Assembly (NCBI GenBank): GCA_017397655.1
Contig: JAFQIG010000041.1
Span: forward strand, 1 to 64,000
DNA from: Clostridia bacterium
Lineage (GTDB): Bacteria > Bacillota > Clostridia > Oscillospirales > Acutalibacteraceae
Direction of reading: 5' to 3'
Length of the DNA: 64,000 nucleotides
The notes under the pieces were generated by a model that saw only the letters and a program-made list of their open reading frames with translations, did not search any database and was not told the DNA's origin. The position numbers were made by a program, and so were the translations under genes. Below are positions 19,059 through 28,776 of the stretch, in pieces. How positions within the stretch are numbered: position 1 is the stretch's first letter; each line of letters opens with the position of its first letter.

Positions 19059-19712
19059 TTGAAAGTACAGGAATTATTGGCGGCGGCGGAAGCGATTCTT
19101 TTTGCTTGCGGCGAACCGCTTGAAACAGAGCGATTGGCAGAAGCGCTGGAGCTTGACGAAGAGTATACCGAAAAGATTCTTGAAAAGCTTCAGGCTGACC
19201 TTGACGAAAAGGAAAGCGGATTGTGTGTTTTAAAGATGGATAATAAATATCAGCTTTGCACAAGAACCCGCTATGCTGATCTGATACGCAGAGTTTTAGA
19301 AGTCAAAAAGAATACTCCCTTGTCACCTGCGGCATTTGAAGTATTGGCGGTAATTGCGTATAATCAACCCGTTACAAAATCGTACATAGAGCAGGTAAGA
19401 GGCGTTGACTGTTCAAGTGTAGTCAACACGCTTTGCCAGAAAGGTCTTGTCGAGGAAAAGGGAAGACTTGAGCTGCCGGGAAGACCGCTTCTGTACGGAA
19501 CAACATCAGAGTTTCTGAAGTGCTTTTGCATTTCATCACTGACAGAGCTTCCGGAACTCCCCGAAAAGGAGCTTCCCGATATATCGGACGTTCCCGAGAA
19601 GGAAAAGCCTGTCGAAGAGGAACAGCCTGTTGAAGACGAAAAGGACGAGGATCAGTATTCGTTCTATGATGTGCCTGAGGACGGCGAGGATATGTTCTCG
19701 TTCTCGGAGTAA
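19059..19712 (+). CDS. scpB: Segregation and condensation protein B
   Basis: A 217-residue ScpB with two winged-helix domains in the first 165 residues (note AVIAYNQPVTKSYIEQVRG) and then a low-complexity tail of about 50 residues rich in Pro, Glu and Asp, absent from short family members. Translation appears to start at a TTG (19059) after CGGAGGG. It dimerises on the ScpA kleisin in the SMC complex. Confidence 0.94.
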   Translation: MKVQELLAAAEAILFACGEPLETERLAEALELDEEYTEKILEKLQADLDEKESGLCVLKMDNKYQLCTRTRYADLIRRVLEVKKNTPLSPAAFEVLAVIAYNQPVTKSYIEQVRGVDCSSVVNTLCQKGLVEEKGRLELPGRPLLYGTTSEFLKCFCISSLTELPELPEKELPDISDVPEKEKPVEEEQPVEDEKDEDQYSFYDVPEDGEDMFSFSE

Positions 19713-19732
19713 AAAGAAAAGGAGGGTGACGG

Positions 19733-20476
19733 TTGACGGCATTGTATATAATTCTCGGAATCATATTGTTTCTGGTTCTAATCTTTTGCGTAAAAATTTC
19801 GGTAGAGCTTATATATGACAAGAGTTTTGCCGTTACGTTGAAAGTTCTGTTTATCAAAATACCCCTTCTTCCTTCTTCAGAAAAAAAGAAGAAGCCCAAA
19901 AAGGAAAAAACCAAAAAAGAAAAGCCGAAAAAGGAACCTGCAAAGGAGCAGACTCCCGCAACTGCGCCGGATCCCAATGCACCGAAAAAGGAAAACTTTG
20001 TTATGAAGTTTTATCACAACCAGGGATTTGACGGTACGGTAGTTTTTATCAAGGATGTTTTAAGAGTACTCAATACGTTTTTAGGAGATATTTTCCGTCG
20101 GTCATTCACGATTGAAAAACTGTTTCTGAGGATGAGAGTCTCAAAAGGTGATGCGGCAGAAACGGCAATAGCATACGGTAAGACGTGTGCGGCGGTTTTT
20201 CCTGCGATGGCGCATATATGCGCAACGATGAGAGTCAGGAAATACGACATTGAAATAAGTCCCGATTATCTTGCAAGCAAGAGTACATCGGCGATTCGTG
20301 CAGAGCTGTCGGTCAGACCTATCAGGATAACCAATGCGGCAGTAAAGCTTGCATTTAAGGCGGTTCTGGCATTCTTAAGAGCAAACAAAAGAGGTAAAGA
20401 ACGTCAAAAAGCTTTAGCTCAACAAAATACAAATTCAGATCCGGTCAACAACACGGAAGAAAGGAATACAAAATGA
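19733..20476 (+). CDS. DUF2953-like membrane protein
   Basis: The 247-residue product has one N-terminal helix (about 2-20), a lysine/proline-rich linker at about 45-80 (repeating KKEK units) and a C-terminal domain with RMRVSKGDAAETAIAYG and a DIEISPDY strand, as in DUF2953 proteins found beside ytfJ/gerW in spore formers. Function unknown; linkage to gerW suggests sporulation. The start is TTG at 19733, six bases after AAGGAGGG. The stop overlaps gerW by four bases. Confidence 0.78.
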   Translation: MTALYIILGIILFLVLIFCVKISVELIYDKSFAVTLKVLFIKIPLLPSSEKKKKPKKEKTKKEKPKKEPAKEQTPATAPDPNAPKKENFVMKFYHNQGFDGTVVFIKDVLRVLNTFLGDIFRRSFTIEKLFLRMRVSKGDAAETAIAYGKTCAAVFPAMAHICATMRVRKYDIEISPDYLASKSTSAIRAELSVRPIRITNAAVKLAFKAVLAFLRANKRGKERQKALAQQNTNSDPVNNTEERNTK

Positions 20477-20907
20477 ACAAGCAAAACGGAGCAGCAGGAA
20501 TTCTCAGTTCGACAATCGAAAAGGTAAGAGATCTCGTTGATGTCAGCACCATCATCGGTGATCCCATCGAAGCAGGCGGAATCACGATTATTCCCGTATC
20601 AAAGGTTACATACGGTTTTGCATCGGGCGGTTCCGACTTCCCGTCAAAGAGCAATGCGGAAATTTTCGGCGGCGGCGGCGGAGCAGGTATTACCATTACT
20701 CCCGTAGCTTTCCTTATTATCAAGAACGGTGATGTTACAATCAAGTACGTCAACGCTTCAGAGGGCGGACAGGCTGAAAGAATCATCGGTATGGTTCCCG
20801 ATGTTATCGACAAGCTTTCGGGTGCTGTCGAAAAGTTTACAAAGAAGGGCGATCCTGTCAGCGAGGCAGACGCAATTATTGATGCAGCAGACGCTGTAAC
20901 AGAATAA
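20473..20907 (+). CDS. gerW: YtfJ/GerW family sporulation protein
   Basis: A 144-residue YtfJ family member: N-terminal helix, the GDPIEAGGITIIPVSKV block and a glycine run (GGGGGAG) before a strand with TPVAFLI. In Bacillus subtilis the orthologue is needed for a normal germination response to L-alanine. It overlaps the DUF2953-like gene by four bases, the order typical of spore-forming Firmicutes. Confidence 0.88.
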   Translation: MNKQNGAAGILSSTIEKVRDLVDVSTIIGDPIEAGGITIIPVSKVTYGFASGGSDFPSKSNAEIFGGGGGAGITITPVAFLIIKNGDVTIKYVNASEGGQAERIIGMVPDVIDKLSGAVEKFTKKGDPVSEADAIIDAADAVTE

Positions 20908-20961
20908 TACCGAATACTACGTATTGCCATCTGCATATAATTTGTGCAGGTGGTGATGCGC

Positions 20962-22146
20962 GTGTTAAAAATCAAACAAGTGTTTATCGGTGTACTGTGT
21001 ATATTTGTCGTGACAGGTGTATCCGTAATTGACTGCAATGCACTTTCCGTATCTGCTGAAGCGGCAGTGCTGATGTGTGCCGATACGGGTGAAGTACTGT
21101 ATTCACGCAACGGTGACAAACGCCTTTCTATGGCAAGCACGACAAAGATAATGTCGGCACTTTTGCTGATTGAGCAGTCAATGCCCGAAAAGGCAATAAC
21201 CGTGACGAAGGAAATGACTGCCGTTGAAGGTACATCAATGGGACTTTTGCCGGGTGATACGGTTACGTATGATGCCCTTGTGTGCGGTATGCTTCTCAGC
21301 AGCGGTAACGATGCGGCGCTGACAACGGCAATCTCGGTTGCAGGCAGCGAAAAGGCATTTGCAGCATTGATGAACAAAAGAGCCACAGAAATCGGAATGA
21401 AGAACACAAACTTTGTCACGGCTTCGGGACTTGACAGCGAGGAGCATTATTCGACAGCCTACGATATGGCGTTGCTCGGTTGTGAAGCTATCTCTGATCC
21501 GAGGTTTAAAAGTGTGTGTTCCGATCGACACATTACGGTATGGTACGGAAATCCTCCTTACAGGCGTACGCTGTCAAATCATAACCGATTACTCGATAAA
21601 TACGAATATTCAATCGGCATCAAAACAGGGTTTACAAAGAAAAGCGGCAGATGTCTGGTTTCTGCTGCACAAAAGGATTCGATAACGCTCGTTGCGGTCA
21701 CGCTTAATGCTCCCGATGATTGGAATGACCATATCGCAATGTTCGGATACGGCTTTTCGGTACTTGAAAAAAGAGCGATTGACACAGGGCTTGAGAATGT
21801 TCGTTTGCCCGTTACGGGCGGAGAAAGAGAGTCTGTATCGCTGATGCTTGCCGAGGCTCCGACCCTGACGGTCAGAAAGGGCGAGATACTTTCGGAGATA
21901 CGGAGCGAAGTGTTTTTAAAACCCTTTGAATATGCACCGATAAAAAGCGGTATGCCTGTCGGCAGAGTAGTTTATTCAATGAACGGAAAAACCGTGTTTA
22001 CCGCCGATATATTAACAGCAGAAAGTGTGTCGGCAAAGGTTGTCACAGACAGTATTGCCGAAGATGAAAAGTCGGATAAAATCAGCTTGAAGGATAAGCT
22101 GACAGACAAAATAAAGGAGTTTTTCAACAAATGGCACAGCAGATGA
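20962..22146 (+). CDS. D-alanyl-D-alanine carboxypeptidase (DacF type)
   Basis: The 394-residue penicillin-binding protein has an export signal (about 7-27) and all three serine-peptidase motifs: S59-x-x-K62 (STTK), S114-G-N116 and K221-T-G223. A beta-rich C-terminal domain and a charged tail follow. It trims the terminal D-alanine of peptidoglycan stem peptides outside the membrane; position next to gerW suggests a role in the spore cortex. GTG at 20962 fits the AGGTGGTGA site; GTG at 20944 and ATG at 20956 are in frame but lie before or on that site. Confidence 0.9.
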   Translation: MLKIKQVFIGVLCIFVVTGVSVIDCNALSVSAEAAVLMCADTGEVLYSRNGDKRLSMASTTKIMSALLLIEQSMPEKAITVTKEMTAVEGTSMGLLPGDTVTYDALVCGMLLSSGNDAALTTAISVAGSEKAFAALMNKRATEIGMKNTNFVTASGLDSEEHYSTAYDMALLGCEAISDPRFKSVCSDRHITVWYGNPPYRRTLSNHNRLLDKYEYSIGIKTGFTKKSGRCLVSAAQKDSITLVAVTLNAPDDWNDHIAMFGYGFSVLEKRAIDTGLENVRLPVTGGERESVSLMLAEAPTLTVRKGEILSEIRSEVFLKPFEYAPIKSGMPVGRVVYSMNGKTVFTADILTAESVSAKVVTDSIAEDEKSDKISLKDKLTDKIKEFFNKWHSR

Positions 22147-22877
22147 GACTTCAGAAATTTCTGTCGGAAAGCGGAGTAGCTTCCAGAAGAAAGGCTGAAG
22201 AACTGATTGAAGCAGGCAAGGTCAAGGTGAACGGTCATCCGGCGAAAGTCGGCGACAAGGTAGATCCTGTCAAGGATACCGTAACTGTTTTCGGTAAAAA
22301 GGTAATCCGTGCATCTTCGACAAGATATATCCTTCTTCATAAGCCGAGAGGCTATGTTACCACTCTTTCGGACGAAATGGGCAGAAAGTGCATAACGGAT
22401 CTTATCAAGGATGTCAACGAAAGAGTGTATCCGATAGGCCGTCTTGACAGGGATTCCGAGGGCTTGCTTCTTTTGACAAATGACGGTGATTTTGCAAATC
22501 TTATGATGCATCCGTCACACCATATTCCAAAGCATTACCGTGTAACGGTTCGTCCGAGTATCTCTCAGGAACAGATTGAAAAGATGGAATCGGGACTTAT
22601 GATCGACGGCAGAATGACTGCGCCGTGCAAGGTGCGTATTCTTGAAAAGGAGGATAACAGAGTAGTTCTGGAGGTAATCCTTTACGAGGGCAGAAACCGT
22701 CAGATCCGCAAAATGTGCGAGCTTCTGGAGCTGGATGTTGCAAGACTCAAAAGAACTGCAATGGGCAGCGTCCGTCTCGGTATGCTTCCGCAGGGCAAGT
22801 GGAGAGATCTGACACCTGACGAGATTGAGCGTCTGACCAATCTTGCAACAAAGGAAACTAAAAAAGATATCGATTGA
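22131..22877 (+). CDS. rluB: 23S rRNA pseudouridine synthase (RluB/RsuA type)
   Basis: The 248-residue enzyme has an N-terminal S4 RNA-binding domain (about 6-60) and a pseudouridine synthase domain with catalytic D106 in GRLDRDSEG and the RNRQIRKM motif near the C-terminus. RluB modifies 23S rRNA helix 89. The ATG overlaps the carboxypeptidase end by 16 bases and follows AAAGGAG. The dac-rluB neighbourhood is conserved in Firmicutes. Confidence 0.93.
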   Translation: MAQQMRLQKFLSESGVASRRKAEELIEAGKVKVNGHPAKVGDKVDPVKDTVTVFGKKVIRASSTRYILLHKPRGYVTTLSDEMGRKCITDLIKDVNERVYPIGRLDRDSEGLLLLTNDGDFANLMMHPSHHIPKHYRVTVRPSISQEQIEKMESGLMIDGRMTAPCKVRILEKEDNRVVLEVILYEGRNRQIRKMCELLELDVARLKRTAMGSVRLGMLPQGKWRDLTPDEIERLTNLATKETKKDID

Positions 22878-22888
22878 AAGGATTTTTT

Positions 22889-23767
22889 ATGATAAAGAGT
22901 ATGACAGGCTACGGCAGAGCAGAAGAGACAATTAACGGATATGCCGTAACCGTTGAAATAAAAAGCGTTAATCACCGTTACTTTGAATTTTCAAGCAGAA
23001 CTCCCAGAGCATACGGCTTTCTGGATGAAAAGCTCAAGAGCTATTTTCAGTCGGAAATTTCAAGGGGCAAGGTTGATTGCTATGTGCAGATAGAAGCACT
23101 TGAAGAGGCTGATGTTGTTGTCAATCTTAACCTCTCACTTGCAAAAGGTTATCTTGATGCGTACAAAGCACTTGCCGAAGAGTTCGGTATAGACAATGAT
23201 GTAAAGGTTTCTACCTTGTCGAGAAACAACGATATTTTCAGTATACACAAGGCACAGGCTGACGAGGATGCTGTCTGGAGTATTGTACGCACGGTAGCTG
23301 AAAAGGCACTCGTTAAGTTTGTGGCAATGAGACTTCAGGAGGGTGAAAGACTCCGTGAGGACATTCTCGGCAGAGCAGAAATCATTCTTGATGATGTAGC
23401 GTTTATTGAAGAGCGTTCTCCGCAGACGGTTGCGGAATATAATGAAAAGCTGTTGCAGAGAATGCAGACCGTGCTTGAGGATGTTCACGTTGACGAACAA
23501 CGACTTCTGACCGAGGCTGCAATTTTTGCGGACAAGGTTGCCGTTGCCGAGGAGACAGTCAGACTTCGCAGTCACATTGCACAGCTTCGTGAGTTCTTTG
23601 AATCAAGCGAAGCAATCGGCAGAAAGCTCGACTTCCTTGTACAGGAAATCAACCGAGAAGCCAATACAATCGGTTCAAAGGCGCAGGATGTCGAGATCGC
23701 AAGACGCGTTATCAACATCAAATCAGAGGTCGAAAAGATCAGAGAACAGATTCAGAATATTGAATAA
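22889..23767 (+). CDS. yicC: YicC family endoribonuclease-like protein
   Basis: A 292-residue YicC protein: MIKSMTGYGRAE at the start, NHRYFE, and the terminal REANTIGSKAQD with two DUF1732-type conserved acidic residues. Members have been reported to act as RNA-cleaving or RNA-decay factors. The ATG at 22889 follows GAAAGGA. It precedes remA and gmk as yloC does in Bacillus subtilis, which opens the conserved block here. Confidence 0.93.
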   Translation: MIKSMTGYGRAEETINGYAVTVEIKSVNHRYFEFSSRTPRAYGFLDEKLKSYFQSEISRGKVDCYVQIEALEEADVVVNLNLSLAKGYLDAYKALAEEFGIDNDVKVSTLSRNNDIFSIHKAQADEDAVWSIVRTVAEKALVKFVAMRLQEGERLREDILGRAEIILDDVAFIEERSPQTVAEYNEKLLQRMQTVLEDVHVDEQRLLTEAAIFADKVAVAEETVRLRSHIAQLREFFESSEAIGRKLDFLVQEINREANTIGSKAQDVEIARRVINIKSEVEKIREQIQNIE

Positions 23768-23779
23768 CGGAGAGATATT

Positions 23780-24049
23780 ATGAAGCTTATAAACATAGGT
23801 TTCGGAAATATGATCAATGCCGAAAGAGTCATAGCGGTCGTAAGTCCCGAATCTGCCCCCATCAAGCGTATGGTACAGGAGGGCAAGGAGAAGGGTACCG
23901 TTATTGATGCATCTTTCGGTCGAAAGACCCGTACGGTTATTGTGACGGACAGCGATCATATCATTCTTTCTTATCTTACGGCAGAAACTGTTTCTAACAG
24001 AATTAATGAAGAAAAGGCTGACAATGCGGAGGTATTCAATGCTTGGTGA
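23780..24049 (+). CDS. remA: RemA family regulator (DUF370)
   Basis: This 89-residue protein matches RemA, a DNA-binding activator of biofilm matrix and osmoprotection genes in Bacillus. The family core [16 protein letters not shown], the SAPIKRMV segment and [14 protein letters not shown] are present. Position between yicC and gmk is the standard one. Its 3' end overlaps gmk by 11 bases. Confidence 0.93.
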   Translation: MKLINIGFGNMINAERVIAVVSPESAPIKRMVQEGKEKGTVIDASFGRKTRTVIVTDSDHIILSYLTAETVSNRINEEKADNAEVFNAW

Positions 24050-24659
24050 TACACAGAAAAAAGGCTTGCTGATAGTATTTTCGGCACCTTCGGGATGCGG
24101 CAAGGATACTGTTCTGGCAAGACTTGAAAAAGAAGCGGATTTTCGTCGCTCAATCTCTATGACTACACGTCAGATGCGTGACGGCGAAACGGACGGAGTT
24201 GATTACTATTTCGTCACACAGGACTATTTTTTAAAAAAGCTTGAGCAGGGACAGATACTTGAATATACAAATTATAACGGAAATTACTACGGTACACCTA
24301 AAAGCGTAATCGATGATTGGCTGAAAAAGGGTGAAACGGTAATTTTAAAAATCGAAGTTGAGGGTGCCGAGAATATTAAAAAGCTCTATCCCGATTCTAT
24401 AGGAATTTTTCTGATTCCGCCGTCAATCAAGATTCTTGAGCAGCGTCTGCGCAACCGTTCAAGCGAGACCGAGGACGAGGTTCAGAGCCGTATGACAATA
24501 GCCAGAAACGAGCTTAAGCATGCGGTAAATTATGATTATATTGTTGTCAATGATCTGTTGGATGATGCTATCGAGGATATCAAGTCAATCATCCGATCAG
24601 AAAAGCATAAAACAGAACGTTCAAAAAATATTATTAGAGAGGTAATAAACAATGCTTAA
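24039..24659 (+). CDS. gmk: Guanylate kinase
   Basis: The 206-residue enzyme phosphorylates GMP to GDP. The P-loop reads APSGCGKDT (residues 16-24), with Asp where most Gmk have Ser after the lysine; the [14 protein letters not shown] and DYYFVT nucleotide-monophosphate segments are normal. ATG at 24039 follows CGGAGG by six bases; a further in-frame ATG at 24006 lies inside remA and lacks a site. Confidence 0.94.
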   Translation: MLGDTQKKGLLIVFSAPSGCGKDTVLARLEKEADFRRSISMTTRQMRDGETDGVDYYFVTQDYFLKKLEQGQILEYTNYNGNYYGTPKSVIDDWLKKGETVILKIEVEGAENIKKLYPDSIGIFLIPPSIKILEQRLRNRSSETEDEVQSRMTIARNELKHAVNYDYIVVNDLLDDAIEDIKSIIRSEKHKTERSKNIIREVINNA

Positions 24660-24861
24660 TCCCGATTTAAGAAATGTACTCAAGAACCACACCAGCCGTT
24701 ACTCACTTGTAATTGCAACAGCAAAAAGAGCAAGAGAGATTTCCGAAGAGGCTGAAGAAAACAACGAGATCATCACAGAAAAGCCCGTCAGCCTTGCTAT
24801 TCAGGAAATCATTGACGGCAAGTATGTGGTAGTAGAGCCTGCAGAGATCAGAGATATCTGA
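24652..24861 (+). CDS. rpoZ: RNA polymerase omega subunit
   Basis: A 69-residue omega with the family core SRYSLVIATAKRAREI and the following KPVSLAIQEI. It helps beta-prime folding and assembly of RNA polymerase. The ATG overlaps gmk by 8 bases. In Bacillus subtilis coaBC follows; here priA follows directly. Confidence 0.92.
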   Translation: MLNPDLRNVLKNHTSRYSLVIATAKRAREISEEAEENNEIITEKPVSLAIQEIIDGKYVVVEPAEIRDI

Positions 24862-24894
24862 TAAATCTAATTTCCGTATCGGTGGTGAAGTGTT

Positions 24895-27363
24895 TTGAAC
24901 GAGGTGAATATTGCAAAAGTAGCTGTTGAAAACACGGCATACCACTTCGATATGGAGTATGATTACCGTATTCCGGACAGCTTGCTGTCTGCGGCAAAGC
25001 CGGGATGCAGAGTTACCGTATCATTCGGAAATACTGCAAAAAAGCGTCAGGGTATGATCTTTGACGTGGTAAAAGAGAATACGGATAAAAAATTAAAACC
25101 TGTCATCGAGGTCATCGATGACAAGCCTGTTCTTAATGAAGAGATGCTTCACCTTGTCCGATGGATGAGCGAAAGAACGTTTTGTACGTTGTTTGAAGCG
25201 GTAAAGGCAGTTTTGCCGAACGGTATGAACAACAAAGTGATCGTATCTTATGCGGCATCTGATTCGGATACGGTCGGCGACTTAAGCTCGCTTACCGCCG
25301 ATGAAAAAGCGGTCTATGATCTGCTGTGTGAAAAAGCGGTCTTTCTTCGGGAGGACAAGATTCTGTCACAGACGGGGCTTACCAAAAATTCGTCAGTACC
25401 CGAATCACTTGTCAGAAAAGGCTTTGCCGTACGCAATTACGATGCGGTCAGAAATGTGTCGGATCTCAGTATCAGAAAAATCCGTCTCAGCGACGATTAT
25501 CTCAGCGGTGCGATAGAGTCTGTCAAGCTGACAAAAAAACAGCAGGAAGTTGTTGATGTGCTGACGGATGCGGGTACCGCAACGATCAAGGAGCTTTGCT
25601 ACTTTACGGGATTTACGTCCTCCGTGCCGATGTCGCTTGTTACAAAGGGCGTTGCGGAGGTTTATGAAACCGAAGCGTACAGAAACCCGTACTCTGTCGA
25701 AACTGACGGAAAGATAACTCCCATTAACCTGTCCGATGAGCAACAGAAAGCGTATGAAAGCCTTTACGGTCTTTACAGATCGGGCAAGGGCAGCGCATCA
25801 CTTTTGTTCGGAGTAACGGGAAGCGGCAAAACAAAGGTCTATATGAAGATGATAGACGCCGTTTTGTCTGACTCAAAGGGCGTGATCCTTATGGTGCCCG
25901 AGATATCGCTGACGCCTCAGACATTGAAGCTGTTTCATACCCGATACGGAAAAAGGGTTGCGGTATTTCACAGCGCATTGTCCGTCGGAGAAAGACTGGA
26001 CGAGTGGAAACGAGTCAAAAACGGCGAGGCGCTTGTTGTGGTCGGAACACGTTCGGCGGTGTTCGCTCCGTTTGACAATATAGGAATGATCGTAGTTGAC
26101 GAGGAACAGGAAGGTGCGTACAAATCCGAAAGTACGCCGCGATACAGTGCCAAGGATGTGGCAAGATTCCGTTGTGCCCGGCATGGGGCGTTGCTCGTTT
26201 TAGCTTCTGCGACTCCGAGCATAGATACTTTTGCGGCGGCAAAAAGCGGCAGATATGTACTCAATACGTTGACAAAACGTTACGGCGATGCATTATTGCC
26301 CGAGGTAGTCACCGTTGATATGTGCGAGGAGTACAAAAACGGCAACGATACGCAGATAAGCTCGGAGCTTCTGAGCGAGCTTCGCACGGCAATCGAAAAC
26401 GGCAGACAGGCAATTTTGCTAATGAACCGAAGAGGTTATAATACATTTGCATCGTGTGCATCGTGCGGACACGTGGTTACCTGTCCGTCATGCAGCATTT
26501 CAATGACTTATCACAAGGCGAACGGCAGACTGATGTGCCACTATTGCGGATATTCCGTTCCGTTTTCGGCGGATTGTCCGTCGTGTTCTCAACCGACAGT
26601 CAGATATTCGGGCTTCGGAACACAAAAGATAGAGGACACGTTGGCGGAGCTTTTACCCGAGGCAAGAGTGCTTCGTATGGATACAGATACAACGATGTCA
26701 CGCTTTGCCCATGAGGAAAAGCTGAAAAAATTCGCAAACCGCGAATATGATATTTTACTCGGAACTCAGATGGTGGCAAAAGGACTTGACTTTGAAAACG
26801 TCACGTTGGTTGGCGTTATATCGGTTGACAGCCTTTTGTACAACGATGATTTCAGAAGCCTTGAAAGAACGTTTTCGCTATTGACGCAGGTAGTGGGACG
26901 TTCGGGCAGAGGTCGTTTTTCGGGCAAGGCGCTGATTCAGACATCAGCACCTCAGAACGAAATTATATCAATGGCATCAAGGCAGGATTACATCGAGTTC
27001 TATGAATCGGAAATAGAAGTCAGGCGACTTCTTATTTATCCTCCGTATTGTGATTTGTGCGTAATAGCGTTTATATCGCAGGAGGAATTATTTGCAAAGG
27101 GTGCGGCAAAAAAGTTTTTGGAAAAACTGTCAAATATTTCGGAGCGAAAAGAATATTCGCAGGAAAAACTGATAGTTCTGGGACCGTCACCTGCCAAAAT
27201 TTCGAGAATGAACGGTAAATTCAGATACCGATTGATAATAAAATGTAAAAATTCCGTGCGTTTCCGTAAAATGCTTTCAGAGCTTTTGCGTGAAACGGGA
27301 AAAGATAAGATGTTTTCTATGGTAACGACCGTTGCCGACATCAATCCGGAAAGCATTCTTTAG
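24895..27363 (+). CDS. priA: Primosomal helicase PriA
   Basis: The 822-residue protein restarts stalled replication forks. It shows the N-terminal 3'-DNA-end binding domain, Walker A (GVTGSGKT, about 306-313), the Walker B/DExH site reading D402-E-E-Q405 instead of the more usual DEEH, the eight-cysteine zinc region (about 520-565) and helicase motifs IV-VI including QVVGRSGRG. Start is TTG at 24895 after GGTGGTGA. It sits between rpoZ and def as expected apart from the missing coaBC. Confidence 0.95.
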   Translation: MNEVNIAKVAVENTAYHFDMEYDYRIPDSLLSAAKPGCRVTVSFGNTAKKRQGMIFDVVKENTDKKLKPVIEVIDDKPVLNEEMLHLVRWMSERTFCTLFEAVKAVLPNGMNNKVIVSYAASDSDTVGDLSSLTADEKAVYDLLCEKAVFLREDKILSQTGLTKNSSVPESLVRKGFAVRNYDAVRNVSDLSIRKIRLSDDYLSGAIESVKLTKKQQEVVDVLTDAGTATIKELCYFTGFTSSVPMSLVTKGVAEVYETEAYRNPYSVETDGKITPINLSDEQQKAYESLYGLYRSGKGSASLLFGVTGSGKTKVYMKMIDAVLSDSKGVILMVPEISLTPQTLKLFHTRYGKRVAVFHSALSVGERLDEWKRVKNGEALVVVGTRSAVFAPFDNIGMIVVDEEQEGAYKSESTPRYSAKDVARFRCARHGALLVLASATPSIDTFAAAKSGRYVLNTLTKRYGDALLPEVVTVDMCEEYKNGNDTQISSELLSELRTAIENGRQAILLMNRRGYNTFASCASCGHVVTCPSCSISMTYHKANGRLMCHYCGYSVPFSADCPSCSQPTVRYSGFGTQKIEDTLAELLPEARVLRMDTDTTMSRFAHEEKLKKFANREYDILLGTQMVAKGLDFENVTLVGVISVDSLLYNDDFRSLERTFSLLTQVVGRSGRGRFSGKALIQTSAPQNEIISMASRQDYIEFYESEIEVRRLLIYPPYCDLCVIAFISQEELFAKGAAKKFLEKLSNISERKEYSQEKLIVLGPSPAKISRMNGKFRYRLIIKCKNSVRFRKMLSELLRETGKDKMFSMVTTVADINPESIL

Positions 27364-27375
27364 GGAGCGATAAAA

Positions 27376-27822
27376 ATGGGTTACAGAGAGATAGTAAAAG
27401 TCGGAGACCCCGTGCTTAAAAAAACAAGCCGAAAGGTCGAAAAGTTTGATGAAAAGCTTGCAAGACTTATTGATGATATGAAAGAAACAATGTACAAGGC
27501 AGAGGGTGTAGGTCTTGCCGCAGTACAGGTTGGTGTTTTGCGCCGTGTAGTCGTGCTTGATTGCGGTGACGGGTTCAAGGAACTTGTCAATCCCGTAATT
27601 ATTGAAGAAGACGGCGTTCAGGAGGAGCAGGAGGGCTGTCTTTCCGTACCGGGCGAATACGGCATTACACGACGTCCCGCAACGGTAAAGGTGCAGGCAC
27701 AGGACAGAAACGGCAAATGGCACGTTTACAAGGGAGCGGGACTTCTGGCACGTTGCTTCTGCCACGAGATTGATCACCTTGACGGAATTCTGTTCACACA
27801 AAAAGTAATCAGAAAGGATTAA
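27376..27822 (+). CDS. def: Peptide deformylase
   Basis: A 148-residue deformylase that removes the formyl group from new proteins. The three motifs are complete: GVGLAAVQ (Q51), EGCLS (metal ligand C88) and H130-E131-x-x-H134 (HEIDH). Twelve bases after priA and two before fmt, so the formylation and deformylation steps are encoded together. Confidence 0.96.
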   Translation: MGYREIVKVGDPVLKKTSRKVEKFDEKLARLIDDMKETMYKAEGVGLAAVQVGVLRRVVVLDCGDGFKELVNPVIIEEDGVQEEQEGCLSVPGEYGITRRPATVKVQAQDRNGKWHVYKGAGLLARCFCHEIDHLDGILFTQKVIRKD

Positions 27823-27824
27823 CG

Positions 27825-28760
27825 GTGCGGTTTATGCGAATAGTATTTATGGGAACACCCGATTTTGCCGTGCCGTGTCTTGACCGACTTGTCAGCGACG
27901 GACACGAGGTTGTCGGTGTGTTTACTCAGCCTGATAAGCCGAAGGGCAGAGGAAACAAGATGACGATGCCTCCCGTTAAGGAAAAGGCGCTTGAATACGG
28001 AATTGAAGTGTTTCAGCCTCGCTCAATGAGAGACGGTGAAGCACTTGAGATTTTAAAAAGACTTAATCCCGAGCTTGTCGTTGTAACGGCATTCGGCAAG
28101 ATTCTGCCGGCAGAGATTTTAAACGAGCCGAAATACGGTTGCATCAACATCCATGCATCTCTTTTGCCGAGGTACAGAGGAGCAGCACCTATTCAATGGT
28201 CGGTAATCAACGGTGAAAGTGAAACCGGTGTTACATCCATGCAGATGGATGTAGGTCTTGATACGGGCGATATGCTGATAAGTGAGTCTGTTCCGATCTC
28301 GCAGGAGGATACGGCAGAAACCGTTCACGACAGACTGTCCGTACTTGGCGGAGAGGTTTTGTCAAAGACTGTTGATGCATTGATTAAAGGTGAGTTACAG
28401 CCGAAAAAACAGGATGATTCAGCATCGAATTATGCACCTGTCCTGACAAAAGAGCTGTCACCGATTGATTTTACGCAGTCGGCACAGAGCATTCATAACA
28501 AGATAAGAGGATTGTATCCGTGGCCTTCGGCATCAACGGTTATCAATGATAAAAGGCTCAAGATTCATTCTGCAAGAGTGGCCGAGGATACAACAGAAAA
28601 ACCGGGCACGGTAGTTTCCGTCGGTGACAGGCTGACTGTCTCATGCGGTGACGGAAAATGCATAGAGTTCTTAACAGTACAGGCAGAGGGCAAAAAAGCA
28701 ATGTCTGCACAGGATTATATGAGGGGTAACAGAATAGAAAAGGGTACAGTATTATCTTAA
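27825..28760 (+). CDS. fmt: Methionyl-tRNA formyltransferase
   Basis: The 311-residue enzyme formylates initiator Met-tRNA with 10-formyl-THF. Catalytic N108, H110 (INIHASLLPRYRG) and D146 are present, and a C-terminal OB-like tRNA-binding domain follows. GTG at 27825 is six bases after AAGGA and is preferred; an in-frame ATG at 27834 is further from the site. Confidence 0.95.
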   Translation: MRFMRIVFMGTPDFAVPCLDRLVSDGHEVVGVFTQPDKPKGRGNKMTMPPVKEKALEYGIEVFQPRSMRDGEALEILKRLNPELVVVTAFGKILPAEILNEPKYGCINIHASLLPRYRGAAPIQWSVINGESETGVTSMQMDVGLDTGDMLISESVPISQEDTAETVHDRLSVLGGEVLSKTVDALIKGELQPKKQDDSASNYAPVLTKELSPIDFTQSAQSIHNKIRGLYPWPSASTVINDKRLKIHSARVAEDTTEKPGTVVSVGDRLTVSCGDGKCIEFLTVQAEGKKAMSAQDYMRGNRIEKGTVLS

Positions 28761-28776
28761 ACGAAAGGGAAAAGTT

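Noticed and set aside
20936..20941. TATAAT before the carboxypeptidase gene
   Set aside because: No acceptable -35 upstream and only about 20 bases from the start codon; treated as chance.
20445..21419. 324-codon minus-strand open frame
   Set aside because: It lies fully antisense to gerW and the carboxypeptidase gene, which have complete motifs; composition is low-complexity Ser/Ala/Thr, as expected for a mirror frame.
27277..27801. 174-codon minus-strand frame
   Set aside because: Antisense to the end of priA and to def, both with intact motifs.
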